Source: Pseudomonadota bacterium (GTDB lineage: Bacteria; Pseudomonadota; Alphaproteobacteria; Puniceispirillales; Marisalimonadaceae). From it: 64,000 nucleotides of DNA. Of this stretch, positions 43,776 through 52,966 are shown one piece after another; within the stretch, counting starts at the first letter, position 1, and each line of letters begins with the position of its first letter. Location of the stretch: assembly GCA_027625145.1 (NCBI GenBank), contig JAQBXK010000002.1, positions 1 through 64,000 of the forward strand, written 5' to 3'. The position numbers and the translations under genes were made by a program. The notes under the pieces are model-generated. The model did no database searches. It saw only the letters and a list, made by a program, of their open reading frames with translations, and had not been told where the DNA came from.

Positions 43776-44192
43776 TTAGTCTTTTGGTATAGCGTAAGTT
43801 AAAGAAGCGTGAGCAACTGGGTTCTTATTTCCTTTTGAATATATTAATACGTCTCCAACACTCAAAGTTTTTCCAATTTTTAAAACTCTTGTTTCACTAA
43901 TCAAATTTTCTTCACTAGGTTTTCTTAAAAAATTAATAGAACAGTTAGTCGTAACTGTTAGGCTTTTAGGTCCTATCAAACTTAGCGTTGCTAGGTAAAA
44001 GCTAACATCAGCAAGTAGAAACATTGTTGGCCCTGATACAGAGCCTCCTGGCCTTAAGTGTTCGTTAGTAATATTCATTAGCATAGAAATTGAACCGGCA
44101 TCTAAAGTTAAAATTTCAAAACTTTGACTAACTTGTGGAAATTCTTTTTTTAAAAATTGCTCAATTTCTATTTTAGACATTAATAGTTTCAT
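43776..44192 (-). CDS. PaaI-like hotdog thioesterase, second copy
   Basis: This 138-residue single hotdog-domain protein shows NEHLRPGGSVSGPTMFLLADVSFYLATLSLIGPKSLTVTTNCSINFLRKP, in which the Asp of LLADVSF lies where the PaaI catalytic acid is found, and a final KNPVAHASLTYAIP strand. It would hydrolyse acyl-CoA thioesters. An AGGAAAAA site precedes ATG 44192. It lies 20 bases downstream of the PcaB-like gene on the same strand and therefore probably belongs to the minus-strand catabolic set ending here. Confidence 0.85.
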   Translation of the reverse strand: MKLLMSKIEIEQFLKKEFPQVSQSFEILTLDAGSISMLMNITNEHLRPGGSVSGPTMFLLADVSFYLATLSLIGPKSLTVTTNCSINFLRKPSEENLISETRVLKIGKTLSVGDVLIYSKGNKNPVAHASLTYAIPKD

Positions 44193-44211
44193 TAGTTTTT
44201 CCTGTATAAAA

Positions 44212-45558
44212 TTATCTGTTATCCAGAAGCCTTTGAGCCATTGCAGGAGCTGCGCCTAAGTAGTTAGCAGGATCAACTATTTTAACTAATTGAGATTTAT
44301 TAAAAATATTTGAAATGGAAGCTTGGGATAGCAACACATCTATAAATGGAGTTTTGTTTTTTAAAGAATCTCTACAACATTCATAGACTATATCATGGGC
44401 TATCTGTCTTCCAATATGAGGAGCTAAAGACATCATAACAGATTCTGCAACTATTAAGCCATTAGTTTTATTCATATTGTCTTTCATATTTTCTACAGAT
44501 ATTTCTAAACCCTCTAGAAGGTATTTTGAAGAACTTAAACAAGCAGAAGAAATAATAAAAGCATTTGGTAAAGTATACCATTCAACATGCCATTGCCCTG
44601 TTGCTCTTTCATGATCAAGAACCATTGCGTCTAACATTGATGAATGATGCTCTCGTAATAGTTTTGAACAAGCTAACATCACTTCTGACGATATAGGGTT
44701 TCTTTTTTGAGGCATTGTAGATGACGCTCCTCTTCCATGAAGAAAAGGTTCTGCTACTTCTTGAATTTCAGTTTGCATCATTAACATAACGTCGTATGCA
44801 ATTTTGCCTAAAGATGCTCCCACTAAAGCCAACCAACCTGTAACTTCACAAAAATTATCTCTTATTGAATGCCAACTTACATCTGGTACGTTTAGATTTA
44901 ATTCCTTTGCAAGGTTAGCTTGTGTTTGCAAGCCGTCAGTTTCTCCAAGAGATGCAAGAGTTCCCGCCGCCCCAAAAAATGAAACGTTAAACACACGCGT
45001 TTTAATTTCTTCCAATCGTTTTATATGTCTATCTATACTTGATAACCAAGTAGCAGCTTTATATCCAAATGGAATGGGTAATGCATGTTGTAAGTGAGTT
45101 CTTCCAGCCATTGGTGTATTTATATGTTGTTTAACTATTTTAGATAAAGCAACTGCTACTGCATTCAAGTCTTTTGATAATAAGGTTATACCTTTTCTAA
45201 TTTGTAATACATCCGCTGTATCCATTATATCTTGGGTAGTAGCTCCCCAATGACAATACTGACCATATCCATCATCAACTGATAAACTTAGTTGTTCAAC
45301 TAGAGGTAGAATAGGATAGCCAACTATCTCTGTTCTGGTTTTTAATGTATCCCAGTTAATCCATGTTAAATTTGCAGCAGCAGTTATTTTTTCACCCGCT
45401 TCTTTTGGAATAATTCCTAACTTAGATTGAGACCTTGCAAGAGCAGCTTCAACATCTAAATAAAGTTGAACGGTTGTTTCATCAGAAAAAACATCTCGCA
45501 TTTCTTTTGTTCCAAACATTTCTCCCCAAATTTTCGAATTAGTAACCAAAGATGGCAT
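44212..45558 (-). CDS. Fumarase/aspartase superfamily lyase, 3-carboxymuconate cycloisomerase-like
   Basis: This 448-residue all-helical lyase has the superfamily signature GRGASSTMPQKRNPISSEVMLACSK, plus HWGATTQDIMDTADVLQIR and GRTHLQHALPIPFGYKAATWLSSIDR with the catalytic His. These segments, and length, match PcaB-type 3-carboxy-cis,cis-muconate cycloisomerases and close adenylosuccinate-lyase relatives. It could process the product of the pcaHG dioxygenase encoded at 27727-29026, but enzymes of this branch also act on other substituted succinates. It is followed by a thioesterase and preceded by an enoyl-CoA hydratase gene. Confidence 0.85.
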   Translation of the reverse strand: MPSLVTNSKIWGEMFGTKEMRDVFSDETTVQLYLDVEAALARSQSKLGIIPKEAGEKITAAANLTWINWDTLKTRTEIVGYPILPLVEQLSLSVDDGYGQYCHWGATTQDIMDTADVLQIRKGITLLSKDLNAVAVALSKIVKQHINTPMAGRTHLQHALPIPFGYKAATWLSSIDRHIKRLEEIKTRVFNVSFFGAAGTLASLGETDGLQTQANLAKELNLNVPDVSWHSIRDNFCEVTGWLALVGASLGKIAYDVMLMMQTEIQEVAEPFLHGRGASSTMPQKRNPISSEVMLACSKLLREHHSSMLDAMVLDHERATGQWHVEWYTLPNAFIISSACLSSSKYLLEGLEISVENMKDNMNKTNGLIVAESVMMSLAPHIGRQIAHDIVYECCRDSLKNKTPFIDVLLSQASISNIFNKSQLVKIVDPANYLGAAPAMAQRLLDNR

Positions 45559-45576
45559 AGTATTATTCCTTTAAAA

Positions 45577-46368
45577 TTATTTTTTGTACCAGTATGCTGT
45601 TCTTTTTTCTAGAAAGCTAGTTAACCCTTCAGTAGCTTCTTCACTCATTCTTTTTTGTGAGTGTTCTATTACTAATTCATTAAATTTATCATCACTTAAA
45701 ATTAAACCACTCTCAATGAGAGCTCTTTTTTTTGTTATTTCAAGCGCTTTAGGAGCGCAAAGCAATAAATTTTCTATGATAGGCTTAACTGTAATGTCTA
45801 GATTTCCTGTTTTACAAACTTGATGAACAAGGCCTATATTTTTAGCCTCTTCTGCATCAAATCTTTCACAAGTTAAAGCATATCTTCTAACATTTCTAAC
45901 TCCAATTGAAGCATTGAGATGAGGAATAATAATTCCTGCCATTACACCCCATTTTGCTTCTGTAATAGAAAATATTGCATCTTCGCTGGCAATAACTATA
46001 TCAGTGGCAGCAGCCATGCCAGTACCTCCTCCAAAGCATCCACCATGAATTAGAGCAATAGTTGGTTTTGGAAATTCAGTTAGTCCTTTAATTGCTGAGG
46101 CGGTATTTCTTGAGACTTCTATGTTTTGTTCTTCATTTAATTTTCCAATTTCTTTAAGCCATTCTAAATCAGCTCCACCTTGAAAATGTTTTCCAGAGCC
46201 TCTTATTATAACAACTCTAACATCTTGATTGTTATAGAGAGATGTAAAGCTTTTTATTAATTCAGAAATCATTTCTCCATTATAAGCGTTGTTTCTTTCA
46301 GGTCGATTTAATGTAACTTCTGCAACGCCTCTTTCATCAATATTTGTTAATACAATTCCATCTTTCAT
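45577..46368 (-). CDS. Enoyl-CoA hydratase/isomerase family protein, second copy
   Basis: This 263-residue crotonase-fold protein shows AEVTLNRPERNNAYNGEMISELI, RVVIIRGSGKHFQGGADLEWLKEI and ALIHGGCFGGGTGMAAATDIVIASEDAIFSITEAKWGVMAGII, the last containing a Glu in the usual catalytic position. The C terminus ends GLTSFLEKRTAYW. It could be a methylglutaconyl-CoA hydratase or a general short-chain hydratase. It lies 18 bases upstream of the PcaB-like gene on the same strand. The substrate is unknown. Confidence 0.9.
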   Translation of the reverse strand: MKDGIVLTNIDERGVAEVTLNRPERNNAYNGEMISELIKSFTSLYNNQDVRVVIIRGSGKHFQGGADLEWLKEIGKLNEEQNIEVSRNTASAIKGLTEFPKPTIALIHGGCFGGGTGMAAATDIVIASEDAIFSITEAKWGVMAGIIIPHLNASIGVRNVRRYALTCERFDAEEAKNIGLVHQVCKTGNLDITVKPIIENLLLCAPKALEITKKRALIESGLILSDDKFNELVIEHSQKRMSEEATEGLTSFLEKRTAYWYKK

Positions 46369-46409
46369 ATTATTGTCCTTTCGTGTTGGAGTTTAATTAT
46401 ATTAATTTG

Positions 46410-46748
46410 TTATATATCTAATGCTGTTATAGAAGATTGATTAATAGCGAATGACCGCAAGCGAACTTTAACTTTAAAATTTTTTTTGATAATTTCACCT
46501 ATATTATCTAAACAATTTTTTCTTTTAAATTCATTTCTATAATTAGTTTCTCTAAATTTTAATTCACAATAGATTTTATAATCTGATGTAATAATTCGGC
46601 TGTTTACCCAGATTATTTGGCATTTATCTTCTTCGGCGTCTAATATTTTTATAATTATTTTTTTTAATGCCTCTTCTATTTTTTTAAAATCTAATTCTTC
46701 AATTATATTATTTAAACTTTGATCAGTATGTATAATCAGAGAGGGCAT
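46410..46748 (-). CDS. Tautomerase superfamily protein (5-carboxymethyl-2-hydroxymuconate isomerase-like)
   Basis: From the ATG at 46748 the product is 112 residues and starts MPSLIIHTDQSL, which leaves Pro at position 1 after Met removal, the catalytic base of the tautomerase superfamily. A longer reading from 46760 would bury that Pro; GGAATTTG lies at the right distance for 46748. Length and the CQIIWVNSRIITSDYKIYCELKFRE region fit CHMI-like isomerases better than small 4-oxalocrotonate tautomerases. It heads the minus-strand set and diverges from the mesaconyl-C4-CoA hydratase-like gene. Substrate unknown. Confidence 0.7.
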   Translation of the reverse strand: MPSLIIHTDQSLNNIIEELDFKKIEEALKKIIIKILDAEEDKCQIIWVNSRIITSDYKIYCELKFRETNYRNEFKRKNCLDNIGEIIKKNFKVKVRLRSFAINQSSITALDI

Positions 46749-46865
46749 AACAAATTCCATTTATTTTAATATTATATTTCATATATTTGATTAATTATTG
46801 TATTTTATATATTTAAATTTTATGTATGTAATTAACTTGTTTATAAAATTTTAGGGGTTCAGTAA

Positions 46866-47723
46866 ATGACTAATGAAGAATTGGATATAAATCATTTAAA
46901 TAAATGGCTTGGTAATACAGAAATTGTTACAGATTATTTAACCCCAGTTGTTGAACAGCGTTATAGAGCTACATTAAATATAGATCCAGGAAATCCTGTA
47001 GACGGGGAATCTGCTACATCTGGTATACATTGGATGCTTGCATGGAATTTAAAGAAGAATGACGAGCTTGGAGTTGATTCTCATCCTGCAAGAGGAGATT
47101 TTCTGCCACCTGTCCCTCTTCCTAGGAGGATGTGGGCTGGTAGCCAAATTAAAGTGCATAATCCTTTGAGAGTTGGTGATAAGGTAGTTAAGAAATCAAA
47201 GGTTGCTGATATAAAATTAAAAACAGGTAGAACGGGACAATTATGTTTTGTTACAGCTGAATATGAATTTTTAGTTGAAGACGAAGTAAGATTGCATGAG
47301 CTACATAATATAGTTTATAGAGATGTTAGTAAAGCAGGAGGAGGTTCAGGCGTTTCTGATATTATTCCTGACGATGCAGATTTTACAGAAACAATTTTTA
47401 TGCATCCGACTATATTATTTAGATATTCTGCTATTGGTTTTGTCGGCCATAGAATTCATTATGATTATCCATATACTAAAAATGAAGAAAATTACCCCGA
47501 TTTAATAGTTCACGGCCCTTTACAAGCAACGTTTTTATTAAGAGCGGCAGAAAAGCTTAAAGGAAAATCTGTATTGTCATTTAACCATAAGGTAATGGCA
47601 CCTGTTTTTGCTAATAGTGAATATATTATTGGAGCAAAAGAAAATCCAGACGGAAGTGTTTCTTGTTGGGGAGCGGTTAAAGGTTCTGGAGTGACAATGC
47701 AAGCTGAAGCTTATTTTGATTAG
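46866..47723 (+). CDS. FAS1-like / MaoC dehydratase, mesaconyl-C4-CoA hydratase-like
   Basis: This 285-residue double-hotdog protein shows GIHWMLAWNLKKNDELGVDSHPARGDFLPPVPLPRRMWAGSQI, DADFTETIFMHPTILFRYSAIGFVGHRIHYDYPYTKNEENYPDLIVHGPLQATFLLRAAEK and a FNHKVMAPVFANSEYIIGAK strand. The FRYSA-x-N/GHRIHYD pattern is the hydratase active-site region. This family includes 3-methylfumaryl (mesaconyl-C4)-CoA hydratase of the 3-hydroxypropionate cycle, which makes (S)-citramalyl-CoA. The citramalyl-CoA lyase-like and CaiB genes downstream support that activity. Its stop lies 19 bases before the MmgE/PrpD start. Confidence 0.87.
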   Translation: MTNEELDINHLNKWLGNTEIVTDYLTPVVEQRYRATLNIDPGNPVDGESATSGIHWMLAWNLKKNDELGVDSHPARGDFLPPVPLPRRMWAGSQIKVHNPLRVGDKVVKKSKVADIKLKTGRTGQLCFVTAEYEFLVEDEVRLHELHNIVYRDVSKAGGGSGVSDIIPDDADFTETIFMHPTILFRYSAIGFVGHRIHYDYPYTKNEENYPDLIVHGPLQATFLLRAAEKLKGKSVLSFNHKVMAPVFANSEYIIGAKENPDGSVSCWGAVKGSGVTMQAEAYFD

Positions 47724-47742
47724 AGATAATAAGGAGGAAGAA

Positions 47743-49065
47743 ATGGTTTCGATAACACAATTATTTGGAAGTTATGGCGCTAATTGTAAATTAGAGAGTT
47801 TTAATGATGAAATGAAATTTTTTGCAAAAATGTCAATATTGGATTGGTGTGGGGTTGCTTATGCTGGGAAGAAAGAACCTGTATCAAAAATTGTTTCACA
47901 AATGGTTATGGAAGAGTCAGGGATAAATCAGGCAAGAATTATTACTACTGGTCATAAAGTTTCTTCAAGAGGGGCTGCATTAGCAAATGGAGCGACTGGC
48001 CACGCATTAGATTATGATGACACTCACTTTCTTTTTGTAGGTCACCCAACTTCAAGTGCTTTGCCGGCTGCGTTAGCATTGGGGGAAGAATTAGGTTCAT
48101 CAATAGAAGATATCCTTCTGGCGTATATGACTGGCGTTGAAATTTCTACAAGAATAGGACATATATTGGGATATTCACATTATAATGCTGGCTTCCATCA
48201 GACTGCAACTAGTGGTTCTTTTGGTTCAACTATTGTTGCATCTAAATTACTTAATTTAAATGAATCGCAGACCATCAATGCTCTTGGCTTAGTATCAACT
48301 AGAGCTTCCGGAATTAAGTCACAATTTGGAACAATGGGTAAGCCATTTCATGCTGGAATGGCAGCGTCTAATGGGATTGAAGCGGCTAAATTATCAAAAC
48401 TTGGCTTTGTATCTCGTGATGATGGCATTGAGTGTGAGCAAGGTTTTTTTCAAACACATGGGTGGAATAAAGAAATTCCTCCAAGAGCAATTGAAAAATT
48501 AGGAACAGAATTTTTATTTCCTGAAATAAAATATAAATTTCATGCGTGTTGTCATGGTTTACACTCATTTTTGGAGGCTCTAGATGAGCTAAAGAAAGTT
48601 AATAATTTTAATCCTGAGACAATAAAGGAAATTCAAATAGAAACTAACCCAACGTGGTTAAAGGTATGTAATATTGAAAAGCCGAAAACAGGATTAGAAT
48701 CTAAGTTTTCCTATAAATTGACTGCAGCTATGTCAATATATGGCAATGATACTTCTGATCTAGATAGTTATAATGACGAGATATGCTTTGAAGATAAAAT
48801 GGTGTCTTTGAGAGATAAAGTAAATATCATTCCTAACGATAAATTAACGGATACTCAGTCGGTAATTTCAATTAATGATGGATCACAAGTTATAAAAAAT
48901 ACTCATGATTTGTCTAATAAAATAGAGAAAAATATTTTAGAAAATAAAATTATCAATAAGTCAGTATCTTTATTGTCAAAATCTAAATCAGAACTAATTT
49001 CAAATATGTTGAATGAACCTAAAGCTCATAATGTTAGTTCACTGGTTGATTGTTTGGTAAGTTAA
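47743..49065 (+). CDS. MmgE/PrpD family protein, copy 2
   Basis: This 440-residue protein has GATGHALDYDDTHFLFVGHPTSSALPAALALGEELG, the most conserved MmgE/PrpD motif, then NAGFHQTATSGSFGSTIVASKL, GTMGKPFHAGMAASNGIEAAKL and YKFHACCHGLHSFLEAL. It may be a dehydratase, an isomerase or, as for cis-aconitate decarboxylase, a decarboxylase. I start it at ATG 47743 behind AAGGAGGAAG. The stop overlaps the next gene (TAATG), which shows tight coupling with a CaiB transferase. Confidence 0.88.
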   Translation: MVSITQLFGSYGANCKLESFNDEMKFFAKMSILDWCGVAYAGKKEPVSKIVSQMVMEESGINQARIITTGHKVSSRGAALANGATGHALDYDDTHFLFVGHPTSSALPAALALGEELGSSIEDILLAYMTGVEISTRIGHILGYSHYNAGFHQTATSGSFGSTIVASKLLNLNESQTINALGLVSTRASGIKSQFGTMGKPFHAGMAASNGIEAAKLSKLGFVSRDDGIECEQGFFQTHGWNKEIPPRAIEKLGTEFLFPEIKYKFHACCHGLHSFLEALDELKKVNNFNPETIKEIQIETNPTWLKVCNIEKPKTGLESKFSYKLTAAMSIYGNDTSDLDSYNDEICFEDKMVSLRDKVNIIPNDKLTDTQSVISINDGSQVIKNTHDLSNKIEKNILENKIINKSVSLLSKSKSELISNMLNEPKAHNVSSLVDCLVS

Positions 49066-50219
49066 TGGAAAAACAAGATTCCAGTACTGATTTAGCTGGG
49101 TTATTAGTTGTTACTATTGAACAAGCTGTTGCTGCTCCTTATGTTTCATGCCGTTTAGCGGATGCTGGTGCGCGTGTGATAAAAGTAGAAAGACCAGAAG
49201 GTGATTTTGCAAGAAGTTATGATAGTAATGTACTTGGTAATAGCGCTTATTTTGTTTGGTTAAATAGGGGCAAAGAATCTATAGCGTTAAATTTAAAAGA
49301 CGATAAAGATTTTTTAATATTAAAAAATCTAATCTCTAAAGCAGATGTCTTGATTCAAAATTTAGCTCCTGGGGCGTTTGATAGATTAGGTGTGAGTTTA
49401 AAAAATTTAAGGGCTAAGCATCCATCCCTTATCACATGCTCTATTTCTGGATTTGGTGAAGAGGGACCTTATAAAAATCAAAAAGCATATGACATGCTAA
49501 TTCAAGCAGAGACAGGATTAATTGATCTTACAGGCTTGCCGGATACGGAAAACTTTGATGGACGTGCAAAAGTTGGCGCTTCAGTTTGTGACATTTCTGC
49601 AGGTATGACAGCTTACCAAGCTATTCTTCAGGCTTTAATTAAAAGAGGAATTACTGGCAAAGGAAGACATATTTCTGTTTCAATGTTCAATGCACTAGCA
49701 GATTGGTTAAACCCTTTTTACCTAGGGTATGTCTACAGTAATAAAATACCTAAAAGAAGTGGTATAAAGCATCCAATTATTGTTCCTTACGGCGCTTATA
49801 AGTGTAAAGATAATCTTACGTTATTAATTGCAATACAGAATGATCGAGAATGGATAAAGTTCTGTAAATTAGTTTTAGATCGTGAAAATTTATCTGTAGA
49901 CCCTAGATTTGATACGAACTCTAATAGAGTGAAGAATAGAGATTTGATTGAAAAAGTAATAGAAGATATTTTTATAGAATATGATAGAAATATTATTATT
50001 GAAAAGTTAGAAAATGCAGGCATTGCATACGGAAGAATTTCTGATATGGAGCAATTAAAAAATCATCCTCAAAATAATTATTTGGAAGTGAATACAAAAA
50101 ATGGACCTGTAAGAATGCTTGGGCCTGGTGCAATTCATGATAACTTTATTCCTAAAGTAAATAACTCACCTGAGTTAGATGAACACGGAGCAAAAATAAG
50201 AGCAGAATTTAATTTATAA
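49065..50219 (+). CDS. CaiB/BaiF family CoA-transferase, copy 2
   Basis: This 384-residue class III CoA-transferase shows LLVVTIEQAVAAPYVSCRLADAGARVIKVERPEGDFARSYDS, YFVWLNRGKESIALNL, ITCSISGFGEEGPYKNQKAYDMLIQAETGLIDLTG with the catalytic Asp in YDMLIQ, and a C-terminal GEH-like LDEHGAKIRAEF. In the 3-hydroxypropionate cycle an enzyme of this family moves CoA within mesaconate (C1 to C4), and here the hydratase and lyase partners are neighbours. The ATG shares a base with the upstream stop. Confidence 0.9.
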   Translation: MEKQDSSTDLAGLLVVTIEQAVAAPYVSCRLADAGARVIKVERPEGDFARSYDSNVLGNSAYFVWLNRGKESIALNLKDDKDFLILKNLISKADVLIQNLAPGAFDRLGVSLKNLRAKHPSLITCSISGFGEEGPYKNQKAYDMLIQAETGLIDLTGLPDTENFDGRAKVGASVCDISAGMTAYQAILQALIKRGITGKGRHISVSMFNALADWLNPFYLGYVYSNKIPKRSGIKHPIIVPYGAYKCKDNLTLLIAIQNDREWIKFCKLVLDRENLSVDPRFDTNSNRVKNRDLIEKVIEDIFIEYDRNIIIEKLENAGIAYGRISDMEQLKNHPQNNYLEVNTKNGPVRMLGPGAIHDNFIPKVNNSPELDEHGAKIRAEFNL

Positions 50220-50246
50220 TAATTTTAGAAAAAACAGGAGATTACG

Positions 50247-51059
50247 TTGAGAAGTATTTTATTTTTACCTACTGATAAGATTGAGAGACTGCCTAAAGCC
50301 CTAGGTTCAGGAGCTGATAAAGTTATATTTGATCTTGAGGATGGCCTTGCAGGTGATAAAAAAAATATAGGAAGATCTAATTTTGCTGATTTAGCAAAAA
50401 GAAATTACGATGGACATTCTGATAAATTTTTACTTAGGATTAACGCCTTAGATACGGAAGAATATAAAGAAGATATTAAGATGTTGAAATCTTTACCTTC
50501 TCTTCCATTTTCTATAGCTATCCCAAAAATAGAATCACCAGATGAATGTAGAACATTCTTAAATGACATTGGAAAAAAGGTTTTGATTTTACCTCAAGTT
50601 GAAACTCCAAGAGGAATAGCTAATGTTGAAACTTGGGAATGTTCAGATATAGAGTTTTCTGGAATTGGATTTGGCTCTGCAGATTATTGCGCATCAACTG
50701 GTGGAGATATGGGTAAAGATAGTTTAGCTTATGGACGAGGCAAAATTATAAATGCCGCAGCGCTTTATAATACACTTGCTTTAGACGGAGTTTGGTTAGA
50801 TTTTAAAGATGCTGATGGTTGTAGAGCAGAAACGGAATATGTAAAATCAATGGGTTTCAAAGGTAGATTTGCTATACATCCTGATCAAATAGATCCAATT
50901 CATGATGCTTTTAATCCTTCAAAAGAAGAGTTAGAGTGGGCTAAAGGTGTTTTAGAAGAAGCAAAGACAGCAGGAACAGGTGCCTTTAAATTTCAGGGGA
51001 GAATGGTTGATGCTCCTGTGTTGTCAGTAGCGAGGTTAATTATATCTAGGGAGGGTTAA
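50247..51059 (+). CDS. HpcH/HpaI family CoA-ester lyase, citramalyl/malyl-CoA lyase-like
   Basis: This 270-residue TIM-barrel lyase begins RSILFLPTDKIERLPKALGSGADKVIFDLEDGLA, then ILPQVETPRGIANVETW with a metal-ligand Glu, FGSADYCASTGGDMG with the Asp, and GFKGRFAIHPDQIDPIHDAFNPSKEE. This is the citrate lyase beta-subunit/CitE-like group that cleaves acyl-CoA esters such as citramalyl-CoA to pyruvate and acetyl-CoA, or malyl-CoA to glyoxylate and acetyl-CoA. The start is TTG at 50247 behind ACAGGAG. The next gene begins directly after its stop. Confidence 0.9.
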   Translation: MRSILFLPTDKIERLPKALGSGADKVIFDLEDGLAGDKKNIGRSNFADLAKRNYDGHSDKFLLRINALDTEEYKEDIKMLKSLPSLPFSIAIPKIESPDECRTFLNDIGKKVLILPQVETPRGIANVETWECSDIEFSGIGFGSADYCASTGGDMGKDSLAYGRGKIINAAALYNTLALDGVWLDFKDADGCRAETEYVKSMGFKGRFAIHPDQIDPIHDAFNPSKEELEWAKGVLEEAKTAGTGAFKFQGRMVDAPVLSVARLIISREG

Positions 51060-51605
51060 ATGGATGAACATACGTATGGAATTAGAAAAATAGGGCCACA
51101 AAGATACAGAGAAGATCCAGGTAGAGATTTTGAAGACTTTCAAGTTGGTGATGTTTATGAACACTGGCCAGGTAGAACTGTCACAGAGGCTGATAACATT
51201 TGGTTCACTAACCTTACTATGAATACGCATCCTATACATTTTGATGCCAACTATGCGTCTAAATCTGAATTTGGAAAATATCTCGTTAACTCAGCTTTTA
51301 CACTGGCGTTAGTTACTGGAATGTGTGTAAGCGGAACTAGCCAGAAAGCTATTGCAAACTTGGGTTGGGAAGAAATTAAAATTCCAGCACCTGTGTTTGT
51401 CGGAGATACTTTGTATTCTGAGTCGGAGGTTTTGGATAAAAGAGAATCTAAATCTAGACCAAATCAAGGTATAATCAGAATAAGGCACATTGGTAAAAAC
51501 CAAGATAATATAATTGTAATGAATATGGTTAGATCATTCCTTGTTGCTAAAAGAGGACATAGCATTGTTGATGATATTATTAATGAAACAGTTAAAAAGA
51601 GGTAA
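51060..51605 (+). CDS. MaoC-like dehydratase, possible mesaconyl-CoA hydratase
   Basis: This 181-residue single hotdog protein shows FEDFQVGDVYEHWPGRTVTEADNIWFTNLTMNTHPIHFDANYASKSEFGKYLVNSAFTLALVTGM, with the Asn/His pair of the R-hydratase active site (MNTHPIHFD), and AIANLGWEEIKIPAPVFVGDTLYSESEVLDKRES. It is the type of MaoC domain found in mesaconyl-CoA and related 2-enoyl-CoA hydratases. The ATG follows the lyase stop without a gap, and the CaiB gene starts six bases after its stop. Confidence 0.88.
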   Translation: MDEHTYGIRKIGPQRYREDPGRDFEDFQVGDVYEHWPGRTVTEADNIWFTNLTMNTHPIHFDANYASKSEFGKYLVNSAFTLALVTGMCVSGTSQKAIANLGWEEIKIPAPVFVGDTLYSESEVLDKRESKSRPNQGIIRIRHIGKNQDNIIVMNMVRSFLVAKRGHSIVDDIINETVKKR

Positions 51606-51611
51606 ATATAC

Positions 51612-52817
51612 ATGGATTTGCCACTAAGTGGATTAAAGATTCTATCCTTTGAACAGTATGGAGCGGGTCCTTTTGGCACTCAATATCTAGCAGATATGGG
51701 GGCTGAAGTTATTAAAGTAGAGCCTGCTGGCACAAGTGGAGATTATTTAAGAGATATAGGCCCATATTTCATTGATGGTGAAAATAGAAACACTGCTTCT
51801 AGTATTTTTTTTCAAGCTTTAAATAGAAATAAAAAAAGCATTACATTGGATGTATTGTCAGATGAAGGAAAAAAAATTTTAGAAAAACTGGTCAAATCAT
51901 CTGATGCTGTCTGTAATAACCTTAGGGGAGACGTTCCTGAAAAGCTTGGTATTACATATGACCAATTAAAAGTTTATAATGAAGCTATTGTATGTGCGCA
52001 TTGTTCCGCTTACGGAAGAGAAGGCCCTAGAAAAAATTGGCCTGGCTATGATTATTTAATGCAAGCTGAAGCTGGTTATTTTTCTTTAACCGGAGATCCT
52101 AATGGTCCACCAGCAAGGTTTGGTCTTTCTGTTGTTGATTACATGTCAGGGCTTACAATGTCATTTGGTCTAGTTAGTGCTGTTTTATCTGCAAAACTTA
52201 AAGGTTTAGGAAGAGATGTTGATGTCAATTTGTTTGATACTGCTATGTTTAATCAAAGTTATATGGCTGCATGGGCTTTGAATACAGATTTTAAGAGTGA
52301 ACGTTTAGAGAGGTCAGCTCACCCGATTTTAGTGCCGTGTCAATTATATAAAACAAAAGATGGTTGGATTTATTTAATGTGTAATAAAGAAGATTTTTGG
52401 CCTGTTTTATGTGATCATATAGGCCGAAAAGATTTAGCTAAAGATCCAAGGTTTAATAATTTTAAAAACAGACAAGATCATAGAGATATTCTTACAAAAA
52501 TTCTAGATGAAGAATTAATGAAAAAAAATACAAAAGAATGGCTAAAAGATTTTGGAGGAGTCGTTCCGGCAGCACCTATTTTAAATTTAAAGGAATCATT
52601 AGAAAACCCATTTTTAAAAGGTAGAAGAAATATTCAAACTTTAAAAACTAAGCATGGTGTTGATATTAGCTTATTAAAAACTCCTGTTCATCTAAAAGAA
52701 GATAATCAAGATGACTTTACTGCCCCAGAACTTGGAGATCACACAGATGAAGTGTTATCTAAGGTAGGATTTTCGGATGAAGAAATAAGCAAACTTAGAT
52801 CGCTAGGTGTTATATAG
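51612..52817 (+). CDS. CaiB/BaiF family CoA-transferase, copy 3
   Basis: This 401-residue class III CoA-transferase shows GLKILSFEQYGAGPFGTQYLADMGAEVIKVEPAGTSGDYLRDIGPYF, FFQALNRNKKSITLDVLSDEGKKIL, AYGREGPRKNWPGYDYLMQAEAGYFSLTGDP with the catalytic Asp (YDYLMQ) and a C-terminal LGDHTDEVLSKVGFSDEEI. It could activate the incoming dicarboxylate using succinyl-CoA or another CoA donor. It ends the plus-strand set before the TRAP operon. No partner donor-acid is obvious. Confidence 0.9.
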   Translation: MDLPLSGLKILSFEQYGAGPFGTQYLADMGAEVIKVEPAGTSGDYLRDIGPYFIDGENRNTASSIFFQALNRNKKSITLDVLSDEGKKILEKLVKSSDAVCNNLRGDVPEKLGITYDQLKVYNEAIVCAHCSAYGREGPRKNWPGYDYLMQAEAGYFSLTGDPNGPPARFGLSVVDYMSGLTMSFGLVSAVLSAKLKGLGRDVDVNLFDTAMFNQSYMAAWALNTDFKSERLERSAHPILVPCQLYKTKDGWIYLMCNKEDFWPVLCDHIGRKDLAKDPRFNNFKNRQDHRDILTKILDEELMKKNTKEWLKDFGGVVPAAPILNLKESLENPFLKGRRNIQTLKTKHGVDISLLKTPVHLKEDNQDDFTAPELGDHTDEVLSKVGFSDEEISKLRSLGVI

Positions 52818-52966
52818 TTTTCTGAGCTTTAGTAACGACTTATTTTATCAAAGCTCAATATTACATAACATATTAACTAAATATTTCTAAATTTTATAAA
52901 TTAAAGGTTTACCAATTGAATGGATATCTATAAATTCAGGTTCTATAAATATTCGGAGGAAATTTT

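Noticed and set aside
52823-52857. Inverted repeat TGAGCTTT/AAAGCTCA after the third CaiB gene as terminator
   Set aside because: The stem is eight base pairs with a 19-base loop and lacks a T-run, so it is too weak to call in such AT-rich DNA.
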